Below, in pieces: positions 22,549 through 33,629 of a DNA stretch of 64,000 nt; within the stretch, counting starts at the first letter, position 1; every line of letters begins with the position of its first letter. The stretch spans positions 124,001 through 188,000 of the forward strand of contig JAFKAC010000046.1 of assembly GCA_025766275.1 (NCBI GenBank), read 5' to 3'. Origin of the DNA: Lactarius indigo. Lineage: Eukaryota > Basidiomycota > Agaricomycetes > Russulales > Russulaceae. The position numbers were made by a program, and so were the translations under genes. Below the pieces are notes generated by a model that worked only from the letters and a program-made list of their open reading frames with translations, was not told the origin of the DNA and did not search any database.

Positions 22549-25500
22549 ATGCCTCGGAGACGTGCAGCTGAATCTCTTCTACCAGCTGAGGACGGTATTG
22601 AAGAAGTTATCATTCATCACAGACGGACCAAGAGGGGCATTCGGACCACGCAGAAGTCTGTCCCCATTCTCCTCCCAACCAAGGCAAAGGCTGGAGAGTC
22701 TTCCAACTCAAAGAAGGGAAAGAAGGACAAAGCATTAGATCCAGCCACAGCAGAGGGATCTCAAATGGCCTCAGCCTCCTTCAAAGATACACAAGCCGAG
22801 CAATGGATAGATGAGCAAATGGATGAGCTTCCAAATGATGAGACCAAGCAGTCTCAACCACAGGCACCTGTATGTACCAGATATCCACTACATGGGGTGA
22901 AGGATGCTAATTTGATGTAGACTGTCATGGAGCAATGGCTTCAACTCCGGAGCAGATATCTCCATATACTTTTGGCCATGGAGAGTCGGCCTTCTTCCTC
23001 CACATGCTCTATATGCCATGGCCATGGAGAGGTCAAGTGCCCTGACTGTGTCGGAGCACCACTGTTTTGTCAATCCTGCTGTGTCAAGTCTCACAGGCAT
23101 TCACCATTTCATTGGCCACTTCTATGGACTGCAACACACTATACTCTGGTTTCACTGCACTCACTGGGATTTGTGCTGTTCCTTGGGCATGCTGGTGCAC
23201 CATGTCCATTGACTGTTGAAGTATAATACCATTGCATTGTCTCATGTGTACCTGTGCTCATGCTCATCTAGGGAATCAGAGCAGCACAGGGACCCCATGG
23301 CAAGAGAAATAAACACACCGGACCTGGGTTGTCATCTTCGCTACACTCCGTTCAAGAGGAACTAGAATCTCTCCAACTTTCAGACCACTCAGCCACACCC
23401 CAGGATACCCTGAAGCCTTGTGGTGTATCAACTACTCCAATCATTTCAGATGCACTATTTGACAATTCGGACATCTTTCTGGATTCAAGTGACAAGCACA
23501 TGTCCATGGATCAGGCACCCAGAGAGCTCTCAGGAAATCAGATTCTAACAATTGTGGACAGGAGTGGTATCTTTGAAATGGAGACAGTGTTCTGTGTCTG
23601 CTCCGAATCGGATAACCAAGATGAACAGCTGCTCCAGAGTGGTCTATTTCCTGCTACCTTCAAGCAAGTCAGGACTCTGTTCACATTCTCAGTTCTTGAT
23701 GACTTTCTGAATGACAACTTGGAGTGCAAGACCACAGCCCAACAGTACTATTCCAAGTTGCAAAGCCAGACCAGTAGAATGTTCCCAGGACTTGTTCCAG
23801 TCCGTTCCTCTTCTTCCACATCACCCACAGTCAATAATGAATTGTTGCAGAATTTGTATAGACAACTATTGAGGACATCACGCCAATGGCGAGACCTCAG
23901 GTCCAGAATGGAGCAGGGACTCGGACACCAGTCGGAGGAAATGTCTCCGGATGGCTCCATGGCAGTTTTCTGCCCAGCATGTCCACAGCCAGGAGTCAAC
24001 CTCCCAAGAGATTGGAAGGCCAGATATGAACCGTATGTGGAATCTTCGGACACTGTTTTCATGTCATTGACCCCCTATAGGAATGAATTGATCCGAACAT
24101 TCATTATGGATGGAAATTTCTCTGCAGAGCACATGAGGCACAGGTCTGGAGAGAAGGATGTTGCACTGTCTGCTGGAATGGCCTTCATGGCGAATCCAGA
24201 ACTGTACAAGGCTCATCTTAAAAGTGGCCATGAAATTGTCCAGGTATGTTGTGCCTCCCTACCAGGTTTGGTTTGGCTGATGGCCCAATAGCCAAGCACA
24301 TGTAACACATACAAAGCCATTGAACAGGCAAATTCAAGTAGGGCACATCTTGATGTCACAGGGATTGGTGCAACAGCTTGCTGCCATGGATTCTTTGTTC
24401 CGACTTCTGTGGTAGACTTCCAGAAGGGAGAGAGGCATGCCCCATTCACTAAAAGTCTCAGTCTGCAACTGATTTACAATGATCTCCAGGCAAATAAATA
24501 TGGACTACAGCATCTGCAAAGCTCTTTCTTACAACATGGAAGACATGCCAGTTGCACTGGTGATGTATGACATCATGTGCCAATACAGAGTGCACTTCCA
24601 GGAGCGAGTAAGGAACAGTCCAGGATTGTCACTACCCAGCTCCGAGGCCTTGGACATCTGGATGGGTATCAGACTGTTCCACATACATGGCCACCAAGAT
24701 TCTTGCTTACCACGATTCTCTCCGAGCTACATTCCTGGTGCAAAGCAGGTTGATGGAGAGATCATAGAGACCTTATGGGCCCCACTGAATAACATATCAC
24801 GGAGCACACGAGGGATGTCCCTGGCTCATAGGCAAGAGGTCCTAGATGCCCACATGAACCACTCCAACTGGAAGAAGCTGGTCCGGATTGGTATGGCCAG
24901 ATTATACATAATGGCATACAGAGTTAACATCACTTGAATATGACAGTTCCATCACTTCTCAAGCGGTGGAAGCGCTCGGAGCATGGCCTAGATGCAAGCA
25001 GCAAGGCATTTGAATCTCTTAGTGAACATTTTAAGGACAAGGCCAAGCAATGGCTAGAGGAGGACATGGCCGCACAGACACGGAGAGGTGTGGACCCTTC
25101 TAGCATGGACATATATGACACAGTGAAGCAGAAAGGTTCGGACACCAATCATGGATAGCCTCCTCCGAACTAATGCTGGATTTAAACTTCTCGTGCCATG
25201 ATTCAACAGCAACTGATGGCAGATGAGGATGGGAACCATTCCATTCGTGGTGGGACATCATGGATTTCATGTGGCCTGAAGATTCAGGAAATGCAGTCAG
25301 TTGGCCATCAGTGTTAACATCACCGGAATTGTACACCTGATGGCTTGCTTAGATTGGCCATCAGATATCAGCTCCGGACCCATGGCTCACACACAATTGA
25401 AGAGTTTCAGACAATTGAGAACAAGCGGATCCACCTGCAGAAGCTGATTGACATGTTTTCACACCAGGCAGATGCCTTTCTGCTCCACCATCAACCACTG

Positions 25501-26416
25501 GATGCACCCATCCCATCACTGGGTGACTATGGAGAGTATGACCATGTGGATGATATGGAGGATTCCACAGTTCCAAGATCCAAGACTCAGATATCGGACA
25601 TCTCTGGATCGGAGGGTACCAATGCAGAGGACATTCCGATTTTACTCCCATCAACACTTGGAGCAGAATGGTGTATCACTCATGGTGTCAAATCTCTTGC
25701 ACTTAAGGAGGCTAAGTTGCGCTATGCCCAGGCAAATGATTCGATCCACAGGATTCGCCTGGCATTGGGCTTCAAATCGGCACTGTTCCGGACCCAGGTC
25801 CAAGGTGCACGAACACAGAAAACGAAGACTTGTGCCTGGACTGCAGTCCAGAGCGTTGATAACACAGTCCATGAGCATGCTCGGACATATAGCATGGCAA
25901 GAGATGCATACATCAAGGTGCAGCAAATATCCAAAGATTTACAAGAACTACCATTACTCCAGGCAACAGATCTCCGTGTTCATACAGCCATCCTTGGTGC
26001 TGGAGTAGTGGGGCAGCGGAACACACAGCTTCCATGGCTCTGGAGCTTTGGTACTTCTGAAAAGAGAGGTGGTGCATGGTTTGATGAATGTGAGTGACTA
26101 CGTTTATGCATGCCCATGACCCATGCTGATTGAATGAATAGTTAACCGTGTGCATTGGCTGCGAGCAAAGTCACAGCTTGAACGATGGAAGGAGGAAGAT
26201 AAGAGCATCAGAAATGAAGCATTGTGGGTTCCAGCTTACTTCCATGCAAAGGCAGAGTGTTGGAAGACATGGATGGATGTGGCAACAAAGGGGAGGTTGG
26301 ATGGGCACAGTGCATATGCATCATACCAGGTGCACAGATGGGAGGAGATGTGTAGGAGTTCAGTCAAGGCACTCACTCCAATAACATCTGCTCATAATAG
26401 ATTGGAGGATCAATAA
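22549..26416 (+). CDS. KDZ transposase with CxC2 cysteine cluster, 1124 aa
   Basis: Nine exons chain in frame: 22549-22869, 22921-23220, 23272-24243, 24328-24434, 24490-24890, 24947-25122, 25210-25295, 25353-26089, 26142-26416. The CxC2-like cluster at about residues 136-205 (CSICHGHGEVKCPDC, LFCQSCC, SPFHW, LGHAGAPCPL) is the one associated with fungal KDZ transposases. The transposase core follows: GLFPATFKQVRTLFTFSVL, LECKTTAQQYYSKL, FCPACPQPGVNL, FIMDGNFSAEHM, VMYDIMCQY, HIHGHQDSCLPRF and VDGEIIETLWAPLNNISR. The Asp of MDGN, Asp of YDIM and Glu of DGEIIE are the likely metal-binding triad. The intron after 24434 uses a GC donor, and the intron 25123-25209 is inferred only from frame. The enzyme would cut and paste the element using its TIRs. 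Confidence 0.88.
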
Positions 26417-26760
26417 ATCAGATTACTGTGGGCCCATATCTTGGGCAGATGACATTGAACAGCATCGAAGAATATATCATTTGTGCAACATTTCCAAGAG
26501 ATGGTGTCCAGAAGTAATTTGGGTTATCAGTATAAGATGTATTCTTACAAGGGGCTTCCTGGTAATTGGTGGCTACTGATATGAGCTCTCGAAGATATAC
26601 TTTTTGAAGGTGGTAATTATCACCTGTCTGACATATACTGTCAAAGAACACACAGTAATCTGTTTGAGATCACATCATGAAGGGTGTTCGCAGTTATCTG
26701 CCTGAGATATATTGTCGGTGGGCATGATCAAGACCTATCATTGATCTGTATACACAATAA
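26417..26760. other. Gap between transposase and right subterminal array
   Basis: No gene seen. The sequence grades into degenerate copies of the right 38-bp unit (CTGTCTGAGATATATTGTCG near 26690). Confidence 0.5.
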
Positions 26761-27685
26761 TGTGTCCGAGATATATTCTCGGACAATGTTCTTGATCATC
26801 TGTCCAAGATACATTCTCGGACAATGTGCCTAAGCATCTGTCCGAGATATATTCTTGGACAATGTTCATGATCATCTGTCCAAGAATACATCTCAGACAA
26901 TGCTCTTGATCATCTGTCCAAGAATATATCTTGGACAATATCCTTGATTATCTGTCCAAGAGTATACCTCGGACGAAGTTCTCAATCATCTGTCTGAGAT
27001 ATATTGTTGGACGTGGTTCTTCACCAACCATCCGAGATATGTTCTCGGACGTAGATCTTAGCCATCTGTCCGAGATAGTATCTCGGACGTAGATCTTAGC
27101 CATCTGTCCGAGATAGTATCTCGGACGTAGATCTTAGCCATCTGTCCGAGATAGTATCTCGGACGTAGATCTTAACCGTCCGTCTGAGATACGTTCTCGG
27201 ACGTAGATCTTAAGCATCCGTCCGAGATAGTATATCGGACGTAGATATTAGCCATCCGTCCGAGATACGTTCTCGGACGTAGATCTTAAGCATCCGTCCG
27301 AGATAGTATATCGGACGTAGATATTAGCCATCTGTCCGAGATACGTTCTCGGACGTAGATCTTAGCCGTCCGTCCGAGATAGTATCTCGGACGTAGATCT
27401 TAAGCATCCGTCTGAGATACGTTCTCGGACGTAGATCTTAGCCATCCGTCCGAGATACTATCTCGGACGTAGATCTTAACCATCCGTCCAAGAATGTATC
27501 TCGGACGTAGATCTTAAGCATCCGTCCGAGATACGTTCTCGGACATAGATCTTAGCCGTCCGTCCGAGATATGTTCTCGGACGATGATATTAGCCATCCA
27601 TCCGAGATATGTTCTCAGACGTACTTCTTAGCTGTCCGTCCGAGATATACTCTCGGACAATAATCACGATCATCTGTCTGAGAAT
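26761..27685. repeat. KDZ right subterminal array, about 24 units of 38 bp
   Basis: Units contain the palindrome GTCCGAGATA-N3-TATCTCGGAC followed by the linker GTAGATCTTAGCCATC. The units nearest the transposon end are the most uniform and the inner ones more decayed. Period and palindrome match the left array, the linker does not. Confidence 0.88.
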
Positions 27686-27799
27686 GATGGTCCTTGATGC
27701 CATATATCCCATATCTTTGAAAGTGTCTAATGTGATTCTCCTGACAATACACCCTTGGTTTGTGTTCGGTCATCTCACTCGGAGGTATTTATGCATTTT

Positions 27800-27877
27800 G
27801 TCCGTCCGAGCCGACGTCGGTTGACCCATGAGTCTTGGGAGATTCTTTGCCGTCGGCCGACGTCGGCTGGCCCATGA
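27800..27877 (-). repeat. KDZ right terminal inverted repeat, inner part
   Basis: The reverse complement aligns with 12685-12763 (TCATGGGCCAGCCGACGTCGG, GGACGGAC). The repeat is interrupted at 27877 by the Copia element, and its outer part is at 34263-34326. Confidence 0.85.
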
Positions 27878-28505
27878 TGTTGATAAGTGACCCTTGCGCA
27901 CTTAGCGGCTCGTACGGACCGGACTTGCAGCATGGACTGCTTTAGATTAGATATACAGGACTTGTAGGTTAGATACTGTTTGATCTGTACAATCTGGACT
28001 TATCATTGCGTCACATATGACATCACTGTACTTCTAATGACATCATACATCCGGACTCTGCGTTGTATAACGCCTTTGTACTTTCCTTTGTTCCGTACTT
28101 AGCTTTATCTTTATTATGATGTCACTATGATATCATTTGCTTCTGGACTCTCCTTATTCTTTCCTTCCTTGTTCTCAGAATGTCCACTCCTTTGTCTGTT
28201 TGTAGAACAATACTTCCTTGTACTGCGTGACTTAGTGTTACATCCCTTGTACAGTGTCACTACCTGAAAGTGTATAAGTAGAGTACCATGTACGCTCCTG
28301 GTCCACATCAGTTCTCACTGCTTGTGTGCCAGGTAAGCTCCCTCCTCTCCAATGTAACAACATCAGTTCTCACTGCTTGTGTGCCAGACAACCTCTGCTT
28401 CACTCTGCTTGACTTCACCCCTGTTGCTGCCTTTCAGCCACCTTTGATATCTCACCACAGTCTTCTTGTCACTGTGAGTATCATCTTCATGTGTGCTGTT
28501 CATCA
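27878..28505 (+). repeat. Copia 5' LTR
   Basis: TGTTGATAAG...GTTCATCA, 628 bp. It holds an internal direct repeat (CATCAGTTCTCACTGCTTGT, at about 28308 and 28364). Confidence 0.95.
28273..28278 (+). promoter_or_regulatory. TATA box of Copia LTR
   Basis: TATAAG in the context GTGTATAAGTAGAG, about 230 bp before the LTR end, the likely core promoter of the element. Confidence 0.55.
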
Positions 28506-28517
28506 GGTTATGGGCCC
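28506..28517 (+). other. Copia primer binding site, half-tRNA type
   Basis: GGTTATGGGCCC directly follows the 5' LTR. It equals the first 12 bases of the Drosophila copia primer site as I recall it, which pairs with the anticodon stem-loop of initiator tRNA-Met rather than the tRNA 3' end. Confidence 0.6.
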
Positions 28518-29287
28518 TGGTGCCCTAGCCACTCCACTTGGCTGGTCACTGTCTTCCTAGGAGGACACACCAGGCTAAGGTCTGTCTGGGGCCTTACCAG
28601 CCTTGCCCAAGGCAGAGAGCAGTGGGGCGCCACTTGTCTCTGCTAAGGAACCTCCTGTACATGTACTGCCCAGTAGTCCTACTTTCACCCCTACTGTTTT
28701 CCTAGCCCCTGCGCTATGCGCAAGGTGACTGGGTCTGGTAGCCCCTTAACTTCAAAATATCCAGGCGTGCATGGCCCACTGGGCTGTGTATTGTGGAGCT
28801 TAGCGCCAGCTGTCTCTGGTGCTCCACACTGGGCGCAGGATCTCCTCACCATGGGAGTGTAAAACCTGGTTCAGGCTCTGGGGGGTGTTCACCATTATGG
28901 TGTTCTGCAACCAGATACCTGCCTTGTAGCGGCAATGGGAAAGGATTCAGTAAAGCCACTTGTGGCGATGAGGCAACCAACAGGCCGAGGAGGCTGAGGT
29001 AGACAGCCTTGGGCTCTGAAAGCATTCCCTTCACCTTCCCCCTGACGCAAACCATTTGAGCTGTGTCTTAGACACATCCTGGCTGGCAGCTAGCTCATGG
29101 TATGGCAAAGGGACTCTTCCAACCTGGGCCTAGCCCTTGTATCACTGGCATACTATCAGGAGGCAGGACGTGTTAGCGTTCTGGCCTTACAGAATCACAG
29201 ACAGGAGTGGTACCCCCTCTATCTCTATGTCTTGCAACTATGAAGCACTGTCGCTGACTGCTCCTCGGCGACAGATAAATCATCCCA
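28518..29287 (+). other. Copia 5' leader
   Basis: About 770 bp between primer site and polyprotein ATG. It is long for this family and contains only short open frames. It may hold packaging or dimerisation structure; no protein is supported. Confidence 0.5.
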
Positions 29288-32200
29288 ATGTCTGGTTCAT
29301 CTTCCACCCCTGCTGCTGGTGCTGGTGCTCCTCCCAGCCCCACCGGTGGCTCTGCAGGAGGCTCACTCCCTCCTCCTTCTGGATCCACACCTTCCACACG
29401 CGTATCTGCCGCGTATGGCGCAACCTTTGGCATGCCCTCTGGCATCCGCCTTGAACAGTTTGATGGCACTGGTTGGAACGAATGGTCTGGGACCATTGAG
29501 GCCATCCTCACGCTGCACGAAGCTGAGGATGTGTTCACTCTGGATACACCCCCATCTGGTATCACTACAGATGAATGGGACTCAGTCCAGCGTCGTTCCA
29601 AGGCGTACCTCCGCCTCTATCTCAAACCAGATGTCTACTCGCTTGTGGCAGATAACACTGCCTATCCTACCTTTAAGGACAAGTGGGCCAAGCTCAAGGA
29701 CGTATATGGAGGTGCTTCGGGCAGCACCACCATCTTTAATTTGTGGATTCAAATAACACAAGCCCGCCTCGACGACTCTGCACCCATGGCCGCTCAGCTG
29801 GCCAAGCTCAATGAGCTTAGGGTTGCCCTTTCCAACGCACAGATGGGTGTCTCTGACGTCCAATACTGTCTCATTCTCCTACACGCGCTGCCGCCCTCTT
29901 ATGAGGTGTTGGCCTCTACCATCCTTGCCAGTGGGGCCCCCTCCACACTTAAACACGCTGAGATCATAGCGCGCATAGTGTCGGAAGAAGCTCGCCGCTC
30001 TGGACCCTCTGGCTCCTCCCTCAACAAGGTGGCCCCCGTCAAGTCGACGGGCAAGAAGGGCAAAAAGGACCACTCCGGTCTTACTTGCCACTACTGCAAC
30101 AAAAAGGGCCATATCAAGCCTGACTGTAGGAAGAAAAAGAAGGATGAGGCTGATGCAAAGGAGAAGGAGAAGGCAGGCAACAAGGCCGCGAATAGTCATA
30201 TTCTTGTACCTACCACCGCCTCCATTAAGGAGGTCGAAGAGCCCGCCATAGACTGGGCCTCTCAATCTATTTCTGTTGCCTTGTATGCTGCCTCGCGTGT
30301 GCGTTGGATGATGGACAGTGGTGCTACACACCACATTACACCACATCGGTCTGACTTTAAAGACTACACCCCAACTAAAGGCACTGTACGCCTGGGTGAT
30401 AAGTCCACTATAGATCAAGTGGGTGTCGGGTCTGTCGTCTTTACAACGAGCCAGGGTATCTCTATCACCCTCAGTAATGTGTTACACCTACCACAGGTGA
30501 AGACGCGCTTCTTGTCAACGCGCGCCCTAGCACAAAAAGGTGCTGAGATTGCCTTTGATAGTGGCTCATTTAAAATATCTATCAACCAAAAGTGTGTGGC
30601 CAAAGGCTACCTTGAGGACAACCTTTACTGGTTGGACGCAGCCAGCGTCGGCCTCAACGCCCACACAAAATCAAGTGCTGCCACACTTGATATCTGGCAT
30701 CAACGCATGGGACACATCTCCCCTGCGGCGCTGAAGGCGCATGGTCCCTCTGCCACTACTGGCATGGACATAGATAGCTCTACCACGGCCCACACAGTCT
30801 GCCGTGGGTGCGAGATGGGTAAATCCACTCGCCAACCCTTTTCTGCGTCCTCCAACAAGAGGACAACTCGTCAATTTGAGATCGTGCACAGTGACCTCGC
30901 CGGTCCTATGCAGACTCAGTCCCTGCAAGGCTCGACTTACACAGCCACCTTCATAGACGACCACACTAAGTTCACTGTGGTCCACTTCCTTAAGTCGAAG
31001 GATCAGTTTGCTAAGTCGCTGCAGATGTACTTGGCCTGGGGTGAAACCCAGTCTGGCCATAAACTGCGCGCTCTGCACTCTAACCGCGGTGGCGAATACA
31101 TGTCGAGTGTTACGCAGGACATTCTTAAGCAGAAAGGGATAGAGCATCACCTCACGATGCCGGGTTCACCACAGTCTAACGGTAAAGCTGAGCGGTTTAA
31201 CCGCACCATTATGGATAAGGCAATGTCCATGCTTCACACAGCTGGCATGTCTAAAGGCTTCTGGGAGCATGCAGTGTGCGCAGCTGTGCACATCTATAAC
31301 CGCTCTCCAGTTCGTGGGCTTAAGTGGCGCACTCCTTATGAGCTCTGGCACTCTGGCAAAGTGCCCGATGTCTCACATCTTCGCGTCTTCGGATGCAAGG
31401 GGTACATGCACGTACCCGCTGATAAGCGTCGCAAATTGGATGCGAAGGCCATTGAGGTCACGCTTATTGGGTTTGAGCCTGAATCTAAGGGCTATAAGCT
31501 CTGGGACCACTCAACCCGCTCTGTCCGAGTGTCCAGGGATGTGACATTCGACGAGAGTAGCTTCCCGTCCCTCCAGGGTGTTGAGACACACCCCACACCT
31601 TCACCACCAGTCGTGCCTAGCACAACAGTGACTGCCGTGCCTCACCCGCCGGCGTTACCACCAATGCGAGCCCCCTCCCCTGCACACTCCAATAGTAGTG
31701 AGGAGGAGGATGTTGAAAAGCTCCTAGACCCCCCACAAGTCCAACCACGCCCCACCACTCCACCACCTGCTCTACCTGCTCCGCCCATCACACCTAAGCG
31801 TGAGCAAACCACTCCCACTTCACCCCCGCCGCGTCCTAGTGCAACGCGCATTATGCGCCATGTCCCTCCTCCCTCACCAGAAATGCCTGGGGGATTTGAG
31901 GATCGTGCACAGCGTAGTCAGCTGTTGCGCGAGATGGACAATGCACCAAGGCGCAGTGCTCGTGCCCCTGTCCCTAATCCGCGTTACTTCAATGCGGACA
32001 ATGCGGCATGGCGCGGCAGGCGTCTGGGGTATGCGGAGCTACTGGCTGCTGCTTTTGTTGGCCGAGACCCTGCAACCTATGCAGAGGCCATGCGGTCTGC
32101 AGCTGCAGATGAGTGGACTAAGGCCTGTCAGTATGAAATGGACGCCCTAGCTAAGAATGGGACTTGGGAGTTGGTGGATCTCCCGCCTAACCGTAAGGCA

Positions 32201-33610
32201 GTAAAATCCAAATGGGTCTTCAAGCTCAAAGCAGATGGCCGCTACAGAGCTCGCTTGGTGGCTAAGGGATTCACGCAGATCCCTGGCATAGATTTTGATG
32301 AAACCTTCTCTCCCGTCGCACGATTTGAGTCGCTACGTTTACTTCTGGCGTTGGCCGCGCTGGAGGACTGGCACATCCATCAAATGGATGTTAAGTCTGC
32401 TTTTCTCAATGGCGTGCTTGACGAGGAGATATACATGGAGCAGCCACAAGGTTTCACTGTCACTGGCTCTGAGACGAAGGTGTGTCGCCTGGTTAAGGCG
32501 ATCTATGGTCTCAAACAGGCCTCCCGCGCATGGAACTTGCAATTCCATGGAGTGCTCACTGCACTCGGCTTTAAGCGGACGTTTGCTGATGCTGGCATAT
32601 ATGTGATGCCTCAACGGGAGGGGTATGATCCACTCTTCGTTATTGTCTACGTTGACGACATCACTATACTGGGTCCCTCGTTGAGTGGAATTAAGCGTTT
32701 GAAGTCAGACTTGTCTGAACGCTATGAGATGACAGATCTCGGGGAGATAGAGTCTTATCTTGGTATGCGCATTGTGCGCGACCGCTCCCTTAGACGCATC
32801 GAAATAGATCAGTCTGGCTACATCAAGGATGTCCTTGAACGCTTTGGCATGTCTGATGCCACACCACACAACACACCCTTGCCCGCTGGTGCTGACGAGC
32901 ACCTGGTTAAATATACGTCGCAGGCAACTGCCTCAGATATTTCCCACTACCAGTCCTTGATTGGGAGTCTGCTTTATGTGCAGATTGGCACTAGGCCAGA
33001 TATCTCCTTCGCTGTGTCACGTCTGGCGCAGTACGCAGCGAATCCCTCACCACAACATCTGCGACTTGCGCAGTATGTCCTGTCCTACTTAGTGGGAACT
33101 ATGGATATGCGTATTGTCTATGATGGCACCAATGGCGATGGCCTTCATGGCTACACTGATTCCAGTCTGGCTGATCAGACTGATGACCGCCACTCCACCT
33201 CTGGTTATGTGTTCTTACTAGCTAACGGTGCAATAAGCTGGTCTTCGCGCAAGCAAAAGACTGTTGCCCAAAACACAACGGAAGCAGAATACATGGCCAT
33301 GACTGACGCGGCTAACCAGGCTGCGTGGTATCAGAGCTTCCTCACGGAACTCGGGTACGAGGTCGACAACCCCATCCCATTACATGGTGACAATAAGGGT
33401 GCCATTGACTTGGCTTTGAACCCTGTCACTGGGAGACGGTCTAAGCACATTGCCATACGGCATCATGTCATTCGGGAGTACATCGAAAAGGGGACCATCA
33501 CCCTCATTAGAACTCCTACTGTGGATATGGTTGCGGACGGCTTCACAAAGTCACTACCGCGTGTCCTGCTGCAGAAGCACAATGATGACATGGGACTTGT
33601 GTGTACTTAG
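29288..33610 (+). CDS. gag-pol: Copia Gag-Pol polyprotein, 1440 aa
   Basis: A single intact frame. Gag is at about residues 60-260, zinc knuckle CHYCNKKGHIKPDC near 270, protease WMMDSGATHHITPH near 340, the GAG-pre-integrase motif LDIWHQRMGHI near 465, and integrase from about 530. RT has YVDD (VIVYVDDITIL) near 1120. RNase H starts GYTDSSLADQTDDRHSTSGY near 1280. Domain order PR-IN-RT-RH is diagnostic of Copia. In integrase the first Asp (HSDLAGPM) and the Glu (NGKAERFNR) are present, but the second reads LHSNRGGEY where the family has S-D-N/R-G-G-E, so strand transfer is probably lost. The other domains look functional. Confidence 0.96.
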   Translation: MSGSSSTPAAGAGAPPSPTGGSAGGSLPPPSGSTPSTRVSAAYGATFGMPSGIRLEQFDGTGWNEWSGTIEAILTLHEAEDVFTLDTPPSGITTDEWDSVQRRSKAYLRLYLKPDVYSLVADNTAYPTFKDKWAKLKDVYGGASGSTTIFNLWIQITQARLDDSAPMAAQLAKLNELRVALSNAQMGVSDVQYCLILLHALPPSYEVLASTILASGAPSTLKHAEIIARIVSEEARRSGPSGSSLNKVAPVKSTGKKGKKDHSGLTCHYCNKKGHIKPDCRKKKKDEADAKEKEKAGNKAANSHILVPTTASIKEVEEPAIDWASQSISVALYAASRVRWMMDSGATHHITPHRSDFKDYTPTKGTVRLGDKSTIDQVGVGSVVFTTSQGISITLSNVLHLPQVKTRFLSTRALAQKGAEIAFDSGSFKISINQKCVAKGYLEDNLYWLDAASVGLNAHTKSSAATLDIWHQRMGHISPAALKAHGPSATTGMDIDSSTTAHTVCRGCEMGKSTRQPFSASSNKRTTRQFEIVHSDLAGPMQTQSLQGSTYTATFIDDHTKFTVVHFLKSKDQFAKSLQMYLAWGETQSGHKLRALHSNRGGEYMSSVTQDILKQKGIEHHLTMPGSPQSNGKAERFNRTIMDKAMSMLHTAGMSKGFWEHAVCAAVHIYNRSPVRGLKWRTPYELWHSGKVPDVSHLRVFGCKGYMHVPADKRRKLDAKAIEVTLIGFEPESKGYKLWDHSTRSVRVSRDVTFDESSFPSLQGVETHPTPSPPVVPSTTVTAVPHPPALPPMRAPSPAHSNSSEEEDVEKLLDPPQVQPRPTTPPPALPAPPITPKREQTTPTSPPPRPSATRIMRHVPPPSPEMPGGFEDRAQRSQLLREMDNAPRRSARAPVPNPRYFNADNAAWRGRRLGYAELLAAAFVGRDPATYAEAMRSAAADEWTKACQYEMDALAKNGTWELVDLPPNRKAVKSKWVFKLKADGRYRARLVAKGFTQIPGIDFDETFSPVARFESLRLLLALAALEDWHIHQMDVKSAFLNGVLDEEIYMEQPQGFTVTGSETKVCRLVKAIYGLKQASRAWNLQFHGVLTALGFKRTFADAGIYVMPQREGYDPLFVIVYVDDITILGPSLSGIKRLKSDLSERYEMTDLGEIESYLGMRIVRDRSLRRIEIDQSGYIKDVLERFGMSDATPHNTPLPAGADEHLVKYTSQATASDISHYQSLIGSLLYVQIGTRPDISFAVSRLAQYAANPSPQHLRLAQYVLSYLVGTMDMRIVYDGTNGDGLHGYTDSSLADQTDDRHSTSGYVFLLANGAISWSSRKQKTVAQNTTEAEYMAMTDAANQAAWYQSFLTELGYEVDNPIPLHGDNKGAIDLALNPVTGRRSKHIAIRHHVIREYIEKGTITLIRTPTVDMVADGFTKSLPRVLLQKHNDDMGLVCT

Positions 33611-33622
33611 ATTGTAGATCAC

Positions 33623-33629
33623 GGGGAGA
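33623..33629 (+). other. Copia polypurine tract
   Basis: GGGGAGA lies directly before the 3' LTR. Confidence 0.8.

Noticed and set aside
12905..27685. Regular 38-bp repeats with spacers, superficially CRISPR-like
   Set aside because: Spacers are themselves repeated, the units are palindromic subterminal repeats of a eukaryotic transposon, and no cas genes are present.
12619..27877. A TET/JBP dioxygenase gene in the KDZ element
   Set aside because: I looked for HxD and distal His/Arg motifs in the cargo proteins and unassigned stretches and found none.
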